Shown: in pieces, positions 27,548 to 41,713 of the stretch
Numbering within the stretch: position 1 is the stretch's first letter
How the letters are laid out: every line of letters begins with the position of its first letter
NCBI RefSeq assembly: GCF_012935695.1
Contig: NZ_CP052859.1
Coordinates: forward strand, 67,001-131,000
Length of the DNA stretch: 64,000 bases
Origin: Pseudomonas sp. ADAK18
GTDB lineage: Bacteria > Pseudomonadota > Gammaproteobacteria > Pseudomonadales > Pseudomonadaceae
Direction: 5' to 3'
Made by a program: the position numbers and the translations under genes
The notes under the pieces: model-generated
Told to the model about the DNA's origin: nothing
Databases searched by the model: none
Seen by the model: the letters and a program-made list of their open reading frames with translations, nothing else

Positions 27548-27952
27548 ATGGTTGAAAATAGCGAACTACGCAAAGCCGGTCTTAAAGTGACTCTGCCACG
27601 GGTCAAGATTCTACAAATGCTCGATTCTGCTGAGCAGCGCCATATGAGTGCCGAGGATGTATACAAGGCACTCATGGAGTCTAACGAGGACGTCGGCCTG
27701 GCCACGGTTTACCGTGTACTGACCCAGTTTGAAGCCGCAGGGCTGGTGGTTCGTCATAATTTCGACGGCGGTCATGCAGTATTCGAACTGGCCGATAGCG
27801 GCCACCACGACCATATGGTCGATGTGGAAACTGGCGAGGTTGTTGAATTCGTCAGCCCGGAAATCGAGAAGCTGCAGAAGGCTATCGCCGAAGAGCACGG
27901 GGTCGAATTGGTGGATCACAATTTGGTTCTGTACATACGTAAGAAAAAGTAA
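27548..27952 (+). CDS. fur: Ferric uptake regulator
   Basis: A 134-residue Fur protein: a winged helix (residues 10-80, LKVTLPRVKILQML and VGLATVYRVLTQFEAAGL) and a C-terminal dimer domain with the metal motif HHDH (86-89). Fur with iron represses siderophore and iron-uptake genes. The protein has no cysteine at all, so it cannot bind the structural zinc that E. coli Fur holds through cysteines. The ATG at 27548 fits the family; an upstream frame adds 32 residues with no support. It is divergent from bamE. Confidence 0.97.
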   Translation: MVENSELRKAGLKVTLPRVKILQMLDSAEQRHMSAEDVYKALMESNEDVGLATVYRVLTQFEAAGLVVRHNFDGGHAVFELADSGHHDHMVDVETGEVVEFVSPEIEKLQKAIAEEHGVELVDHNLVLYIRKKK

Positions 27953-27985
27953 GAAAGCTACGCAGATTCGCTCTGCGAAACGATC

Positions 27986-28010
27986 GAAGGCGACCTTAGG
28001 GTCGCCTTCG
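27986..28010. terminator. Terminator between fur and recN
   Basis: GAAGGCGACC/GGTCGCCTTC is a 10-bp stem with a TTAG loop in the 81-base gap between the convergent genes. Confidence 0.8.
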
Positions 28011-28033
28011 TGCTTTCTATTGAGCGGAAATTG

Positions 28034-29722
28034 TCAGTGAGTGGTGGCTAAGACCTTCGCGGTTACCACCATTTTCTTCGCGTGAGCCAGGGATTCCTTG
28101 GTCAGATCAATACCGCCCAGCATGCGTGCCACCTCTTCAATCCTTTCGGTTTTGTTCAGCTTGGACACGGCCGTATGGGTTGCATCGTTGCCTCGAACCT
28201 TATGGACAAACAGGTGCTGATGTCCCTGTGCGGCCACTTGTGGCAAGTGGGTGACGGTCAGCACCTGTCCGCGTTCCCCCAAGCGGCGCAACAGTTGACC
28301 CACAATTTCCGCCGTTGGGCCGCCAATACCCACGTCTACTTCATCGAATACCAGCGTTGGTACCCGTGAGGTCTGGGCGGTAATGACCTGGATCGCCAGG
28401 CTGATCCGCGACAGCTCGCCGCCGGAGGCTACTTTCGCCAATGCCTTGAGTGGTTGGCCGGGGTTGGCACTGACCAGCAGTTCTACTTGCTCCAGGCCAT
28501 TGGGTAATAGCTCATTGCTGCTGTTGGGATGCAACTCGATGGTGAAGCGTCCACCCGGCATGCCCAATCGTTGGATTTCCTGCTCCACGGCGCTGGCCAA
28601 ACTGGTCGCCGCTTGTTGGCGCAAATCACTTAGCTGACGAGCCTTTTCCTGATAATGGCGTGCGAAGGAGGCCAGCTCCTCCCCCAGTCGCTCGATGGAT
28701 TCGTCGTTGGCATCCAGGGTTTCGATTTCATCCAGCAGCTTCTGCTGCATTGTTGCGACTTCGGTCGGCTGGATACGATGTTTGCGTGCCAGCGTATAGA
28801 TAGTGTCTAGCCGCTCTTCTATCTCTTGCAGGCGCGCAGGATCGGCATCGAAGTGGTCAAGGAATCGATTCAGTTCACCCACCGCCTCTTCCACCTGAAT
28901 CTGTGCGCTGGTCAGCAGGGTGGTGGCTTCATTTAGCGAACCTGAGGCGTTGTTCACGCTGGACAGGCGATTGAGGCTGGCAGTCAGTGCGTTGAGTACA
29001 TTGCCTGAATCACTTTCGCTGCACTGTTCCACCACCTGGCGGCAGATGCCCAGTAGGGTTTCAGCGTTGGTCAGGTTCTTATGTTCCTGCTCCAGTTGCT
29101 CCAGTTCGGTCTCGCCCAGCCCCAGGCTTTCCAGTTCTTCCAGCTGGTAACTGAGCAATTGGTGGCGGGCGCGCTGCTCGTCGCCGGAATTGGAAAGGCG
29201 CTCCAGCTCCTGACGGGTCTGGCGCCAGCGCTGCGCGGCCAATTGCACTTGGCGCGCGAGGTCGGTGGCGCCGGCGTATTCGTCGAGCAGACGACGATGA
29301 GTATCGGTTTTCAGCAGGGACTGGTGTTCATGCTGGCTGTGGATGTCGATCAGCAGTTCGCCCAAGGCTTTCAAGTCGCCGAGGGGGCAGGGTGTGCCAT
29401 TGATGTAGCCGCGCGACCGGCCTTCAGCGGTGATGACGCGGCGCAGGATGCACGGGCCGTCATTATTAAGGTCGCGCTCGGCAAGCCAGGCCTCGGCTTC
29501 GGGGATGTCCGCGAGGTCGAAGGTAGCGAGAATATCGGCCTTGTCGGCACCGGGGCGAACGACTCCGTTGTCGGCGCGATCACCCAGGGTCAGGCCGAGA
29601 GCGTCGAGCATAATCGACTTGCCGGCGCCGGTTTCGCCTGTGATTACGCTCATCCCGCGATCCAGCTCAAGATCCAGATGTTCGACGATGGCGTAGTTAT
29701 GTACGGACAGGTGCACCAGCAT
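28034..29722 (-). CDS. recN: DNA repair protein RecN
   Basis: A 562-residue SMC-like ATPase: Walker A GETGAGKS (29-36), a long coiled-coil middle with a QLEELESLGLGETELEQLEQ-type repeat, and the C-terminal signature/Walker B region (SGGELSRISLA, VFDEVDVGIGG). RecN bridges sister DNAs during double-strand break repair. The start is immediately downstream of a LexA box, so it is an SOS gene. Confidence 0.97.
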   Translation of the reverse strand: MLVHLSVHNYAIVEHLDLELDRGMSVITGETGAGKSIMLDALGLTLGDRADNGVVRPGADKADILATFDLADIPEAEAWLAERDLNNDGPCILRRVITAEGRSRGYINGTPCPLGDLKALGELLIDIHSQHEHQSLLKTDTHRRLLDEYAGATDLARQVQLAAQRWRQTRQELERLSNSGDEQRARHQLLSYQLEELESLGLGETELEQLEQEHKNLTNAETLLGICRQVVEQCSESDSGNVLNALTASLNRLSSVNNASGSLNEATTLLTSAQIQVEEAVGELNRFLDHFDADPARLQEIEERLDTIYTLARKHRIQPTEVATMQQKLLDEIETLDANDESIERLGEELASFARHYQEKARQLSDLRQQAATSLASAVEQEIQRLGMPGGRFTIELHPNSSNELLPNGLEQVELLVSANPGQPLKALAKVASGGELSRISLAIQVITAQTSRVPTLVFDEVDVGIGGPTAEIVGQLLRRLGERGQVLTVTHLPQVAAQGHQHLFVHKVRGNDATHTAVSKLNKTERIEEVARMLGGIDLTKESLAHAKKMVVTAKVLATTH

Positions 29723-29746
29723 GACGGCCGCTCCCAGGCTTTAGGT

Positions 29747-29762
29747 CTGGTTATTTATACAG
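29747..29762. promoter_or_regulatory. LexA (SOS) box of recN
   Basis: On the recN strand the site reads CTGTATAAATAACCAG, matching CTG-N10-CAG with a TATA-rich centre. It lies about 25 bases before the recN start. recN is a known SOS gene in many bacteria. Confidence 0.8.
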
Positions 29763-29894
29763 TGTTTTGTTTGGCGCTGACAATCCTGACGCTTAGCTCG
29801 ATTTGCTTGATCTACTTATTTTTTTAGCGCGAAGAGGAATGAGTCGTGGGAATTAATCTGAGGCAAGTGAAAGACTTTTGGTAACGCTCGTGCC

Positions 29895-29922
29895 CTTGAA
29901 CCTGAAAATTGTGGCCCCATAT
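29895..29922 (+). promoter_or_regulatory. Heat-shock (RpoH) promoter of grpE
   Basis: CTTGAA (29895-29900) and CCCCATAT (29915-29922) are separated by 14 bases, matching the RpoH consensus CTTGAAA-N11-16-CCCCATNT closely. The ATG of grpE is about 54 bases further on. Confidence 0.8.
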
Positions 29923-29975
29923 ACCGGAACAGAAGCGCGAGTCGAGTTCGCGCATGATTTTGAAAGGAGAAATCT

Positions 29976-30545
29976 ATGGCTGACGAACAGACGCAGGATA
30001 CGCAAAATCCAGACGCCAATCAGGCCTCGCCAGCAGCAGGTGAAGACCTGGTGGCTCGTGTACAAGTGCTCGAAGAGCAATTGGCAGGCGCGCAGGATCA
30101 GGCTTTGCGTGTTGCCGCCGATCTGCAGAACGTCCGCCGCCGTGCCGAGCAGGATGTAGAAAAAGCCCACAAATTTGCGCTGGAAAAATTTGCCGGTGAT
30201 CTGTTGCCGATCATCGACAGCCTTGAGCGTGGCCTTGAGTTGTCCAACCCGGACGACGAAAACATCCGCCCAATGCGCGAAGGGATCGAGCTGACGCTGA
30301 AAATGTTCCAGGACACCCTGAAGCGTTATCAGCTGGAAGCTATCGATCCACAAGGCGGCGAGCCGTTCAGCGCCGAGCATCACCAGGCGATGGCGATGCA
30401 GGAAAGTGCTGATCTTGAGCCGAACAGCGTGCTGAAAGTGTTTCAGAAGGGGTATCAGCTCAATGGTCGCTTGTTGCGTCCAGCGATGGTGGTGGTGAGC
30501 AAGGCTCCTGTATCCGTCGCCCCTTCGATTGACGAGCAGGCTTGA
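29976..30545 (+). CDS. grpE: Nucleotide exchange factor GrpE
   Basis: A 189-residue protein with a charged, alanine-rich N-terminus, a long coiled coil (about 25-85, [20 protein letters not shown]) and the C-terminal beta domain ([23 protein letters not shown]). GrpE releases ADP from DnaK and senses heat by unfolding of its coiled coil. AAAGGAG lies seven bases before the ATG. It heads the heat-shock cluster grpE-dnaK-dnaJ behind an RpoH promoter; dnaK follows after 101 bases with its own RpoH site. Confidence 0.97.
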   Translation: MADEQTQDTQNPDANQASPAAGEDLVARVQVLEEQLAGAQDQALRVAADLQNVRRRAEQDVEKAHKFALEKFAGDLLPIIDSLERGLELSNPDDENIRPMREGIELTLKMFQDTLKRYQLEAIDPQGGEPFSAEHHQAMAMQESADLEPNSVLKVFQKGYQLNGRLLRPAMVVVSKAPVSVAPSIDEQA

Positions 30546-30568
30546 AATCGGTCGCAAGGCCCCCATCT
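30541..30568 (+). promoter_or_regulatory. Second RpoH promoter, before dnaK
   Basis: CTTGAAA (30541-30547) and CCCCATCT (30561-30568) are 13 bases apart, a close RpoH consensus. The CTTGAAA box overlaps the grpE stop codon (TGA). dnaK begins about 80 bases later. Confidence 0.8.
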
Positions 30569-30646
30569 ATAAGTCAAGCGTTTAAGTGCTACCGCAGTTA
30601 GCCACCACTGCTGCGGCAACAAAATCCAAGTTTCGGGAGAGTTAAC

Positions 30647-32563
<1,917 letters not shown>

Positions 32564-32878
32564 CTTGGTCGCCCGGTTGACCGCTCACAAGCGGTGACTG
32601 GTAGGATGTCGCCGCGCGGGAGCTTGCTCCCGCGTTGGCGTGTCTGGGGTAAGCGAATTTTTACAGCATGCGACAACGCTCGGATGCTGGCGGTGTGATC
32701 GGGAATGCTCCTGCTTTCCGAGCGACGGTACCGCGTTTTTAGCTGGGTCTCGGCTGAAAGCAGTAAAGACCAGGATCGTTGAATTGACGTGAGTTGGGTC
32801 CGGGCCTGTATTGGGGCTCAACGAGTTTGGCAAGGCTCAGGAGGGTTTTGCCGAACGTCCTTAAGAGTGCAAAGACTT
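32564..32878 (+). promoter_or_regulatory. dnaK-dnaJ gap: REP palindrome and likely housekeeping promoter of dnaJ
   Basis: This 315-base gap holds a perfect palindromic hairpin CGCGGGAG-CTTG-CTCCCGCG (32615-32634), REP-like or terminator-like. TTGACG (32784-32789) and TGTATT (32807-32812), 17 bases apart, form a housekeeping-type promoter about 65 bases before the dnaJ ATG. No RpoH box is obvious here. Confidence 0.55.
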
Positions 32879-34820
<1,942 letters not shown>

Positions 34821-34996
34821 GAAGTAGCTAAAACGGGGTCTAGGCTTTAACCTTGGGCCCTGTTTTTACCCGCTAAGCGACGTCCTGTCGCATTCCCCTG
34901 CCTTTAAGGCTCTTTAGCGGTGGACCAAAAAAGCCTTTTTCTGTAAGCTACAGCTTTAGTGTGTCCACTAAAAGCGCGCAGAATAATTCGGTGAAG

Positions 34997-35034
34997 AAGC
35001 GGGGTGACGTGTCCATACGTCACTCCGCTTTTTT
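34997..35034. terminator. Terminator between dapB and carA
   Basis: An AGCGG-GGTGACG / CGTCAC-TCCGCT stem with mismatches is followed by TTTTTT. It lies 46 bases before the carA start. It may simply end dapB transcripts, or act as an attenuator in the carA leader; nothing here decides between them. Confidence 0.7.
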
Positions 35035-35079
35035 ACAACCTGCGATCGCCCTTTCAGGCTTTATTTACGGGAGGTCTTC

Positions 35080-36216
35080 TTGACTAAGCCAGCCATACTC
35101 GCCCTTGCTGATGGCAGCATTTTTCGCGGCGAAGCCATTGGAGCCGACGGTCAGACCGTTGGAGAGGTGGTGTTCAACACCGCCATGACCGGCTATCAGG
35201 AAATCCTTACCGATCCTTCCTACGCCCAACAGATCGTTACCCTGACCTATCCGCACATCGGCAACACCGGTACTACACCGGAAGACGTCGAGTCTGATCG
35301 TGTCTGGTCCGCGGGTCTGGTGATTCGTGACCTGCCACTGGTTGCGAGCAACTGGCGTAACACGATGTCCCTGTCCGATTACCTGAAAGCCAACAACGTT
35401 GTGGCGATCGCCGGTATCGACACGCGCCGCCTGACACGCATCCTGCGTGAAAAAGGCTCGCAGAACGGCTGCATCATGGCCGGTGACAACATTTCCGAAG
35501 CAGCGGCGATTGCAGCGGCCCAAGGTTTTCCTGGCCTGAAAGGCATGGACCTGGCAAAAGTCGTCAGCACCAAGGAGCAGTACGAGTGGCGCTCCACTGT
35601 CTGGGACTTGAAGACCGACAGCCACGCGACCATCGAGGCCGCTGATCTGCCTTACCACGTCGTGGCCTACGACTACGGCATCAAGTACAACATTCTGCGC
35701 ATGCTGGTCGAGCGCGGTTGCCGCGTGACTGTAGTGCCGGCACAAACCCCAGCCAACGATGTGCTGGCCCTGCAGCCAGACGGCGTGTTCCTGTCCAACG
35801 GCCCAGGTGATCCTGAGCCTTGCGACTACGCCATCCAGGCTATCAAGGACGTGCTGGAAACCGAGATTCCGGTATTCGGTATCTGCCTCGGTCACCAACT
35901 GCTGGCACTGGCCTCCGGCGCCAAGACCCTGAAAATGGGCCACGGCCACCACGGTGCCAACCACCCGGTGCAGGACCTGGACACTGGCGTGGTGATGATC
36001 ACCAGCCAGAACCACGGTTTTGCGGTGGATGAAGCGACTCTGCCGGGCAATGTCCGGGCGATTCACAAGTCGCTGTTTGACGGTTCCCTGCAAGGCATCG
36101 AGCGCACCGATAAGAGTGCGTTCAGCTTCCAGGGCCACCCTGAAGCAAGCCCGGGCCCGAACGACGTAGCGCCGCTGTTCGACCGTTTCATCAATGAGAT
36201 GGCCAAGCGACGCTGA
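35080..36216 (+). CDS. carA: Carbamoyl-phosphate synthase, small subunit
   Basis: A 378-residue glutamine amidotransferase. The N-terminal domain begins [20 protein letters not shown]. The class I GATase domain has the nucleophile C269 (GICLGHQ), with H353 and E355 (QGHPEAS). The start codon is TTG, with GGGAGG about six bases upstream, as described for the Pseudomonas aeruginosa gene. It supplies ammonia to CarB for arginine and pyrimidine synthesis. carB follows after 104 bases without an intervening gene, unlike P. aeruginosa, which has an extra frame there. Confidence 0.97.
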   Translation: MTKPAILALADGSIFRGEAIGADGQTVGEVVFNTAMTGYQEILTDPSYAQQIVTLTYPHIGNTGTTPEDVESDRVWSAGLVIRDLPLVASNWRNTMSLSDYLKANNVVAIAGIDTRRLTRILREKGSQNGCIMAGDNISEAAAIAAAQGFPGLKGMDLAKVVSTKEQYEWRSTVWDLKTDSHATIEAADLPYHVVAYDYGIKYNILRMLVERGCRVTVVPAQTPANDVLALQPDGVFLSNGPGDPEPCDYAIQAIKDVLETEIPVFGICLGHQLLALASGAKTLKMGHGHHGANHPVQDLDTGVVMITSQNHGFAVDEATLPGNVRAIHKSLFDGSLQGIERTDKSAFSFQGHPEASPGPNDVAPLFDRFINEMAKRR

Positions 36217-36320
36217 GTAAGCGGCCTGAAGGTGGCCCCGAAAATCGGCGGTCCCTCAGGCTCTTCAAAGATTGTTCAAGACGGCTTGCCGACTGACCTG
36301 CGGATTTGAGTGACAAACCC

Positions 36321-39300
36321 ATGCCAAAACGTACAGACATAAAAAGCATCCTGATTCTCGGCGCTGGCCCGATCGTGATCGGCCAGGCCTGCGAATTCGA
36401 CTACTCCGGCGCCCAGGCCTGTAAGGCTCTGCGCGAAGAGGGTTACCGCGTCATCCTAGTGAACTCCAACCCGGCCACCATCATGACCGACCCGGACATG
36501 GCCGACGCCACCTATATCGAGCCGATCAAGTGGCAGACCGTTGCCAAGATCATCGAAAAAGAGCGTCCGGACGCGCTGTTGCCAACCATGGGTGGCCAGA
36601 CCGCCCTGAACTGCGCACTGGACCTGGAGCGCGAAGGCGTTCTGGAGAAGTTCGGCGTAGAGATGATCGGCGCCAATGCTGACACCATTGATAAGGCGGA
36701 AGACCGTTCGCGTTTCGACAAGGCGATGAAGTCCATCGGTCTGGATTGCCCGCGCTCGGGTATTGCCCACAGCATGGAAGAGGCCAATCTGGTCCTCGAG
36801 AAGCTTGGTTTTCCGTGCATCATCCGTCCATCCTTCACCATGGGCGGCACCGGTGGTGGTATCGCTTACAATCGTGAAGAGTTCGAAGAAATCTGCGCCC
36901 GTGGTCTGGACCTGTCGCCGACCAAAGAGCTGCTGATCGACGAATCCCTGATCGGCTGGAAAGAATATGAGATGGAGGTTGTCCGCGATAAGAAGGACAA
37001 CTGCATCATCGTCTGCTCCATCGAAAACTTTGACCCAATGGGCGTGCACACCGGTGACTCGATCACTGTTGCGCCAGCACAGACCCTGACGGACAAGGAA
37101 TACCAGATCATGCGTAACGCCTCCCTGGCGGTACTGCGTGAGATCGGCGTGGAAACCGGCGGCTCCAACGTCCAGTTCGGCATCTGCCCGGACACTGGCC
37201 GCATGGTTGTGATCGAGATGAACCCGCGTGTATCGCGTTCTTCGGCGCTGGCATCGAAAGCTACCGGCTTCCCGATTGCGCGCATCGCTGCCAAGCTGGC
37301 GATCGGTTACACCTTGGACGAACTGCAAAACGAAATCACTGGCGGCGCAACGCCGGCATCCTTCGAGCCGTCGATCGACTACGTCGTCACTAAGCTGCCA
37401 CGCTTCGCTTTCGAGAAATTCCCGAAAGCCGACGCTCGCCTGACCACTCAGATGAAGTCGGTCGGTGAAGTCATGGCTATCGGCCGGACCTTCCAGGAGT
37501 CCCTGCAGAAAGCGCTGCGTGGCCTGGAAGTGGGTGTTTGCGGTCTGGACGAGAAACTCGACCTGAGCAACCCGGAAAGCATGAGCGTGCTCAAGCGCGA
37601 GCTGACCGTGCCGGGTGCCGAGCGTATCTGGTACGTGGCCGATGCTTTCCGCGCCGGCATGACCGTCGAAGACATCTTCGGCATGAATATGATCGACCCG
37701 TGGTTCCTGGTGCAGATCGAAGATCTGATCAAGGAAGAAGAGAAGGTCAAGACCCTCGGTCTGTCCTCTATCGACCGCGACCTGATGTTCCGCCTCAAGC
37801 GCAAAGGCTTCTCTGACATGCGCCTGGCCAAGCTGCTGGGTGTGACCGAGAAGAACCTGCGCACCCATCGCCACAAGCTGGATATCTTCCCAGTCTACAA
37901 GCGTGTTGATACCTGTGCGGCCGAGTTCGCAACCGATACCGCGTATATGTACTCCACCTACGAGGAAGAGTGCGAAGCCGCGCCGTCGGGCCGCGACAAA
38001 ATCATGATCCTGGGTGGCGGTCCAAACCGTATCGGCCAAGGCATCGAGTTCGATTATTGCTGCGTACACGCCGCTCTCGCCCTGCGCGAAGACGGGTACG
38101 AGACCATTATGGTCAACTGCAACCCAGAAACTGTTTCCACTGACTACGACACTTCCGACCGTCTGTACTTCGAGCCGGTAACGCTGGAAGACGTACTGGA
38201 AATCTGTCGCGTCGAGAAGCCAAAAGGCGTGATCGTCCAGTACGGCGGCCAAACCCCGTTGAAACTGGCTCGCGCACTCGAAGCCGCTGGCGTACCGATC
38301 ATCGGTACCAGCCCTGACGCTATCGACCGTGCCGAAGACCGTGAGCGCTTCCAGCAAATGGTTGAGCGCCTGAACCTGCGTCAGCCGCCAAACGCCACCG
38401 TGCGCAGCGAAGATGAAGCGATCCGCGCAGCCAGCAAGATTGGTTATCCGCTGGTGGTGCGTCCGTCCTACGTATTGGGCGGCCGGGCGATGGAAATCGT
38501 CTACGAAGAAGAAGAACTCAAGCGTTACCTGCGCGATGCAGTGAAAGTGTCCAACGACAGCCCGGTGCTGCTGGACCACTTCCTCAACTGCGCCATCGAG
38601 ATGGACGTGGATGCGGTTTGCGACGGCACCGACGTCGTGATCGGCGCGATCATGCAGCACATCGAACAGGCTGGCGTTCACTCCGGTGATTCCGCTTGTT
38701 CATTGCCGCCGTACTCGCTGCCGGTGCACATCCAGAACGAAATGCGTGAGCAGGTCAAGAAAATGGCCCTGGAGTTGGGTGTGGTTGGCCTGATGAACGT
38801 ACAGTTGGCGCTGCAAGGCGAAGACATCTACGTTATCGAAGTCAACCCGCGCGCTTCCCGCACCGTACCTTTCGTTTCCAAGTGCATCGGTGTTTCCTTG
38901 GCGATGATTGCCGCCCGTGTGATGGCCGGTAAGACCCTGAAGGAAATCGGCTTCACCAAGGAAATCATTCCGAACTTTTACAGCGTGAAAGAGGCGGTGT
39001 TCCCATTCGCCAAATTCCCTGGTGTGGATCCGATCCTGGGCCCAGAGATGAAGTCCACCGGTGAAGTGATGGGTGTGGGCGATACCTTCGGTGAAGCATT
39101 CGCCAAGGCTCAGATGGGTGCCAGCGAAGTGTTGCCAACCGGCGGTACTGCCTTCATCAGTGTGCGTGATGATGACAAACCACTGGTTGCAGGCGTGGCC
39201 CGTGATCTGATCAACTTGGGCTTCGAAATCGTGGCTACTGCCGGGACCGCCAAGCTGATTGAGGCTGCCGGTCTGAAAGTGCGTCGCGTAAACAAGGTGA

Positions 39301-39542
39301 CGGAAGGTCGTCCGCATGTGGTCGACATGATCAAGAATGACGAAGTCACCCTGATCATCAACACCACTGAAGGTCGCCAGTCGATCGCGGACTCGTACTC
39401 CATTCGTCGTAACGCCTTGCAGCACAAGATCTACTGCACCACCACTATTGCTGCTGGCGAAGCTATCTGCGAAGCGCTCAAGTTCGGTCCGGAAAAGACC
39501 GTGCGTCGCTTGCAGGATCTACACGCAGGATTGAAGGCATGA
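36321..39542 (+). CDS. carB: Carbamoyl-phosphate synthase, large subunit
   Basis: A 1073-residue protein built from two homologous ATP-grasp halves; each carries the phosphate/biotin-carboxylase-like signatures ([10 protein letters not shown] for the second). A C-terminal allosteric domain binds UMP or ornithine. I place the start at [18 protein letters not shown] (36321) because it matches the family; a TTG five codons upstream would add MSDKP. It overlaps greA by four bases (ATGA), so translation is coupled. Confidence 0.97.
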   Translation: MPKRTDIKSILILGAGPIVIGQACEFDYSGAQACKALREEGYRVILVNSNPATIMTDPDMADATYIEPIKWQTVAKIIEKERPDALLPTMGGQTALNCALDLEREGVLEKFGVEMIGANADTIDKAEDRSRFDKAMKSIGLDCPRSGIAHSMEEANLVLEKLGFPCIIRPSFTMGGTGGGIAYNREEFEEICARGLDLSPTKELLIDESLIGWKEYEMEVVRDKKDNCIIVCSIENFDPMGVHTGDSITVAPAQTLTDKEYQIMRNASLAVLREIGVETGGSNVQFGICPDTGRMVVIEMNPRVSRSSALASKATGFPIARIAAKLAIGYTLDELQNEITGGATPASFEPSIDYVVTKLPRFAFEKFPKADARLTTQMKSVGEVMAIGRTFQESLQKALRGLEVGVCGLDEKLDLSNPESMSVLKRELTVPGAERIWYVADAFRAGMTVEDIFGMNMIDPWFLVQIEDLIKEEEKVKTLGLSSIDRDLMFRLKRKGFSDMRLAKLLGVTEKNLRTHRHKLDIFPVYKRVDTCAAEFATDTAYMYSTYEEECEAAPSGRDKIMILGGGPNRIGQGIEFDYCCVHAALALREDGYETIMVNCNPETVSTDYDTSDRLYFEPVTLEDVLEICRVEKPKGVIVQYGGQTPLKLARALEAAGVPIIGTSPDAIDRAEDRERFQQMVERLNLRQPPNATVRSEDEAIRAASKIGYPLVVRPSYVLGGRAMEIVYEEEELKRYLRDAVKVSNDSPVLLDHFLNCAIEMDVDAVCDGTDVVIGAIMQHIEQAGVHSGDSACSLPPYSLPVHIQNEMREQVKKMALELGVVGLMNVQLALQGEDIYVIEVNPRASRTVPFVSKCIGVSLAMIAARVMAGKTLKEIGFTKEIIPNFYSVKEAVFPFAKFPGVDPILGPEMKSTGEVMGVGDTFGEAFAKAQMGASEVLPTGGTAFISVRDDDKPLVAGVARDLINLGFEIVATAGTAKLIEAAGLKVRRVNKVTEGRPHVVDMIKNDEVTLIINTTEGRQSIADSYSIRRNALQHKIYCTTTIAAGEAICEALKFGPEKTVRRLQDLHAGLKA

Positions 39543-40015
39543 TCAAATACCCAATGACCGTCCAGGGTGCCAAGGCCCTGGAAGAAGAGCACGCTCATCT
39601 GACCAAGGTCGTCCGTCCGAAGCTCAGCCAGGATATCGGTACGGCCCGCGAGTTGGGTGATTTGAAGGAAAACGCCGAATACCACGCTGCTCGTGAGCAG
39701 CAGGGTATGGTCGAGGCGCGGATCCGTGATATCGAAGGCCGTATGCAGAATGCGGTGATCATCGACGTCACGACTATCCCGAAAACCGGCAAGGTGATTT
39801 TCGGTACCACCGTGGAAATCGCCAACGTCGAGACCGACGAAAGCGTGATTTATCACATCGTGGGCGAGGACGAGGCTGACTTCAAACTCGGCAAGATCTC
39901 CGTCGGTTCGCCGCTGGCCCGTGCCTTGATTGCCAAGGAAGAGGGGGATGTGGTGGCCGTCAAGACGCCTGGTGGCGTGATTGAGTACGAGATTGTCGAA
40001 GTTCGTCACATCTGA
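39539..40015 (+). CDS. greA: Transcript cleavage factor GreA
   Basis: A 158-residue protein: an N-terminal coiled-coil hairpin (about 1-75) whose tip carries the acidic pair in [20 protein letters not shown], then an FKBP-like domain. GreA rescues backtracked RNA polymerase. The ATG overlaps the carB stop. A GC-rich palindrome follows at 40021. Confidence 0.97.
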   Translation: MIKYPMTVQGAKALEEEHAHLTKVVRPKLSQDIGTARELGDLKENAEYHAAREQQGMVEARIRDIEGRMQNAVIIDVTTIPKTGKVIFGTTVEIANVETDESVIYHIVGEDEADFKLGKISVGSPLARALIAKEEGDVVAVKTPGGVIEYEIVEVRHI

Positions 40016-40020
40016 AAGAC

Positions 40021-40043
40021 GGCGCCCGCTACGTGCGGGCGCC
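40021..40043. terminator. Hairpin abutting the start of the next gene
   Basis: GGCGCCCGC/GCGGGCGCC is a perfect 9-bp stem. It ends exactly where the ATG at 40044 begins, leaving no room for a separate ribosome-binding site. It may be the greA terminator, or may control the next gene. Confidence 0.7.
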
Positions 40044-40448
40044 ATGCTTTGGCAGTTTGCCCAGATGCTCTGGGTTGGCGGCCTATGGCTGTTGCACATT
40101 GGCGTGCTACCGGCGCTGGGCCTGATTGGCCTGGCTCCGTTGCTGATCGATGAGATCGGCGGATTATTGAGTGCGTTGCTGGTAGGTTTTGCGGCGGCGT
40201 GCGTGACGCTTCAGGCACTGGTACTAATCAAGGCCGAAGGCTTGGGGAGTTTGTGGCGGGATATTCGCGGGCAACTGCTGTTGATGGCGCTGTATGCCTG
40301 CGCAATGTACTGCGTGGTACGCATCTGGCTGCCGGAGGCGTTGCGCTGGCAGCTATTCAGCTATCTTGTGCTAGGGTTCTCCGGCCTGGTGTTGGTTGTG
40401 CAACCCGCGCCAGGATGGAGTGGCAGGGCGCGCGAAGCACGCCCGTGA
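40044..40448 (+). CDS. Small inner-membrane protein, DUF4149-like
   Basis: A 134-residue protein with four hydrophobic segments, including LWVGGLWLLHIGVLPALGLIGLAP near the start. The N-terminus, with a GLWLLHIGVLPALG helix, resembles DUF4149 proteins. The ATG touches the arm of a perfect hairpin, so initiation may instead occur at the ATG at 40065, seven codons in. It sits between greA and the convergent yhbY. Confidence 0.7.
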   Translation: MLWQFAQMLWVGGLWLLHIGVLPALGLIGLAPLLIDEIGGLLSALLVGFAAACVTLQALVLIKAEGLGSLWRDIRGQLLLMALYACAMYCVVRIWLPEALRWQLFSYLVLGFSGLVLVVQPAPGWSGRAREARP

Positions 40449-40457
40449 CCCTTGTAA

Positions 40458-40766
40458 TCATTTGAAGCGATGAACGTTCGACAGTTGCTTGTTGACGCTG
40501 AAATTCTTGCGATACAGCAGCGCCATCTTGCCAATGACCTGAACCAGATCTGCCTTACCGACCTTGCAGAGTTCTGCAATGGCCGCAAGGCGCGACTCGC
40601 GATCAAGGATGTTGACCTTGATCTTGATCAGTTCGTGATCGCTCAATGCGCGTTCAAGTTCGGCTAACACACCTTCAGTCAAACCGTTGTCAGCCACAAT
40701 CAAAACTGGTTTCAGATGGTGGCCAATGGATTTGTACTGTTTCTTCTGCTCTTGAGTGAGCGGCAT
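40458..40766 (-). CDS. yhbY: YhbY-like RNA-binding protein
   Basis: A 102-residue CRM-domain protein (PVLIVADNGLTEGVLAELERAL, HELIKIKV, and the basic tail KNFSVNKQLSNVHRFK). E. coli YhbY associates with pre-50S ribosomes, which fits its position beside rlmE. It is divergent from rlmE and 105 bases away. Confidence 0.93.
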   Translation of the reverse strand: MPLTQEQKKQYKSIGHHLKPVLIVADNGLTEGVLAELERALSDHELIKIKVNILDRESRLAAIAELCKVGKADLVQVIGKMALLYRKNFSVNKQLSNVHRFK

Positions 40767-40871
40767 AATCTGACCCCTGCGTCTGATCTTGTAAAAAGCG
40801 GCGGCCAGTTTACCCGAGCGAGTCCGGGACCGCCCAGTTAATCACGACCCGTTTTATTTTCGAGGTGGCCC

Positions 40872-41522
40872 GTGGCCCGTTCCAAAACTAGTCTTAAGTG
40901 GCTGCAAGAACATTTCAACGACCCTTACGTCAAAATGGCGCAAAAGGATGGCTACCGCTCCCGAGCCAGCTACAAGCTGTTGGAGATCCAGGAAAAGGAC
41001 AAATTGATCCGTCCTGGCATGAGCGTAATTGATCTTGGCGCAGCCCCGGGTGGCTGGTCCCAGGTGACCAGTCGTCTGATTGGTGGGCAAGGTCGTCTGA
41101 TCGCTTCCGATATCCTGGAAATGGACAGTATCCCGGACGTGACCTTCGTTCATGGCGATTTTACCCAGGATGCGGTGCTGGCGCAGATCCTCGAGGCCGT
41201 TGGAAATTCGCAGGTAGACCTTGTGATTTCCGATATGGCCCCCAATATGAGTGGATTACCAGCTGTAGATATGCCTCGAGCGATGTTTCTTTGTGAGTTG
41301 GCATTGGATCTGGCTGGTCGGGTTTTGCGTCCAGGTGGTGATTTTCTGGTCAAGGTCTTCCAGGGTGAAGGTTTCGATGAGTATCACAAGAACATCCGCA
41401 AGCTGTTCGACAAGGTGCAGACGCGCAAGCCAGACTCTTCGCGAGACAGGTCTCGCGAGCAGTATTTGCTGGGTCGCGGTTTCCGTGGCATTGAAGGCGC
41501 TGCCAGCGAAGAGCGTTTTTGA
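40872..41522 (+). CDS. rlmE: 23S rRNA 2'-O-ribose methyltransferase RlmE
   Basis: A 216-residue FtsJ/RrmJ-type enzyme that methylates U2552 of the A-loop in 23S rRNA. The SAM motif [13 protein letters not shown] and the catalytic lysine-aspartate-lysine set ([28 protein letters not shown]) are clear. The start is GTG at 40872, with GAGGTG just upstream. It precedes ftsH, an arrangement conserved in gamma-proteobacteria. Confidence 0.96.
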   Translation: MARSKTSLKWLQEHFNDPYVKMAQKDGYRSRASYKLLEIQEKDKLIRPGMSVIDLGAAPGGWSQVTSRLIGGQGRLIASDILEMDSIPDVTFVHGDFTQDAVLAQILEAVGNSQVDLVISDMAPNMSGLPAVDMPRAMFLCELALDLAGRVLRPGGDFLVKVFQGEGFDEYHKNIRKLFDKVQTRKPDSSRDRSREQYLLGRGFRGIEGAASEERF

Positions 41523-41713
41523 GGAATTCGACGAAGGCGATAGGTTTTTTTATATCGCTTTCGTCATGAAGCTTTACGAATATTGTGTAGTCAAAGTTTC
41601 ACAAAGGGTTACAGACGGCGCCTGCCAGAGTTGTAGGTAATGTAGTAAGTTAGGCCGGTGAATATCATGCGAAGCACGCGCCAGTAGCGGAGCTTGCTTC
41701 AGAGGGTAGTTAA

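Noticed and set aside
34997-35034. Attenuator-type control of carA
   Set aside because: The hairpin fits an ordinary dapB terminator equally well and no leader peptide or competing structure was seen, so only a terminator is listed.
36456-38681. A 741-codon open frame opposite carB
   Set aside because: Shadow of carB; the carB frame has full family homology across the same bases.
41523-41713. Hairpin with an internal T run before ftsH (about 41528-41565)
   Set aside because: The T run is in the loop, not after the stem, so it is not a normal terminator, and I found no clear RpoH box for ftsH.
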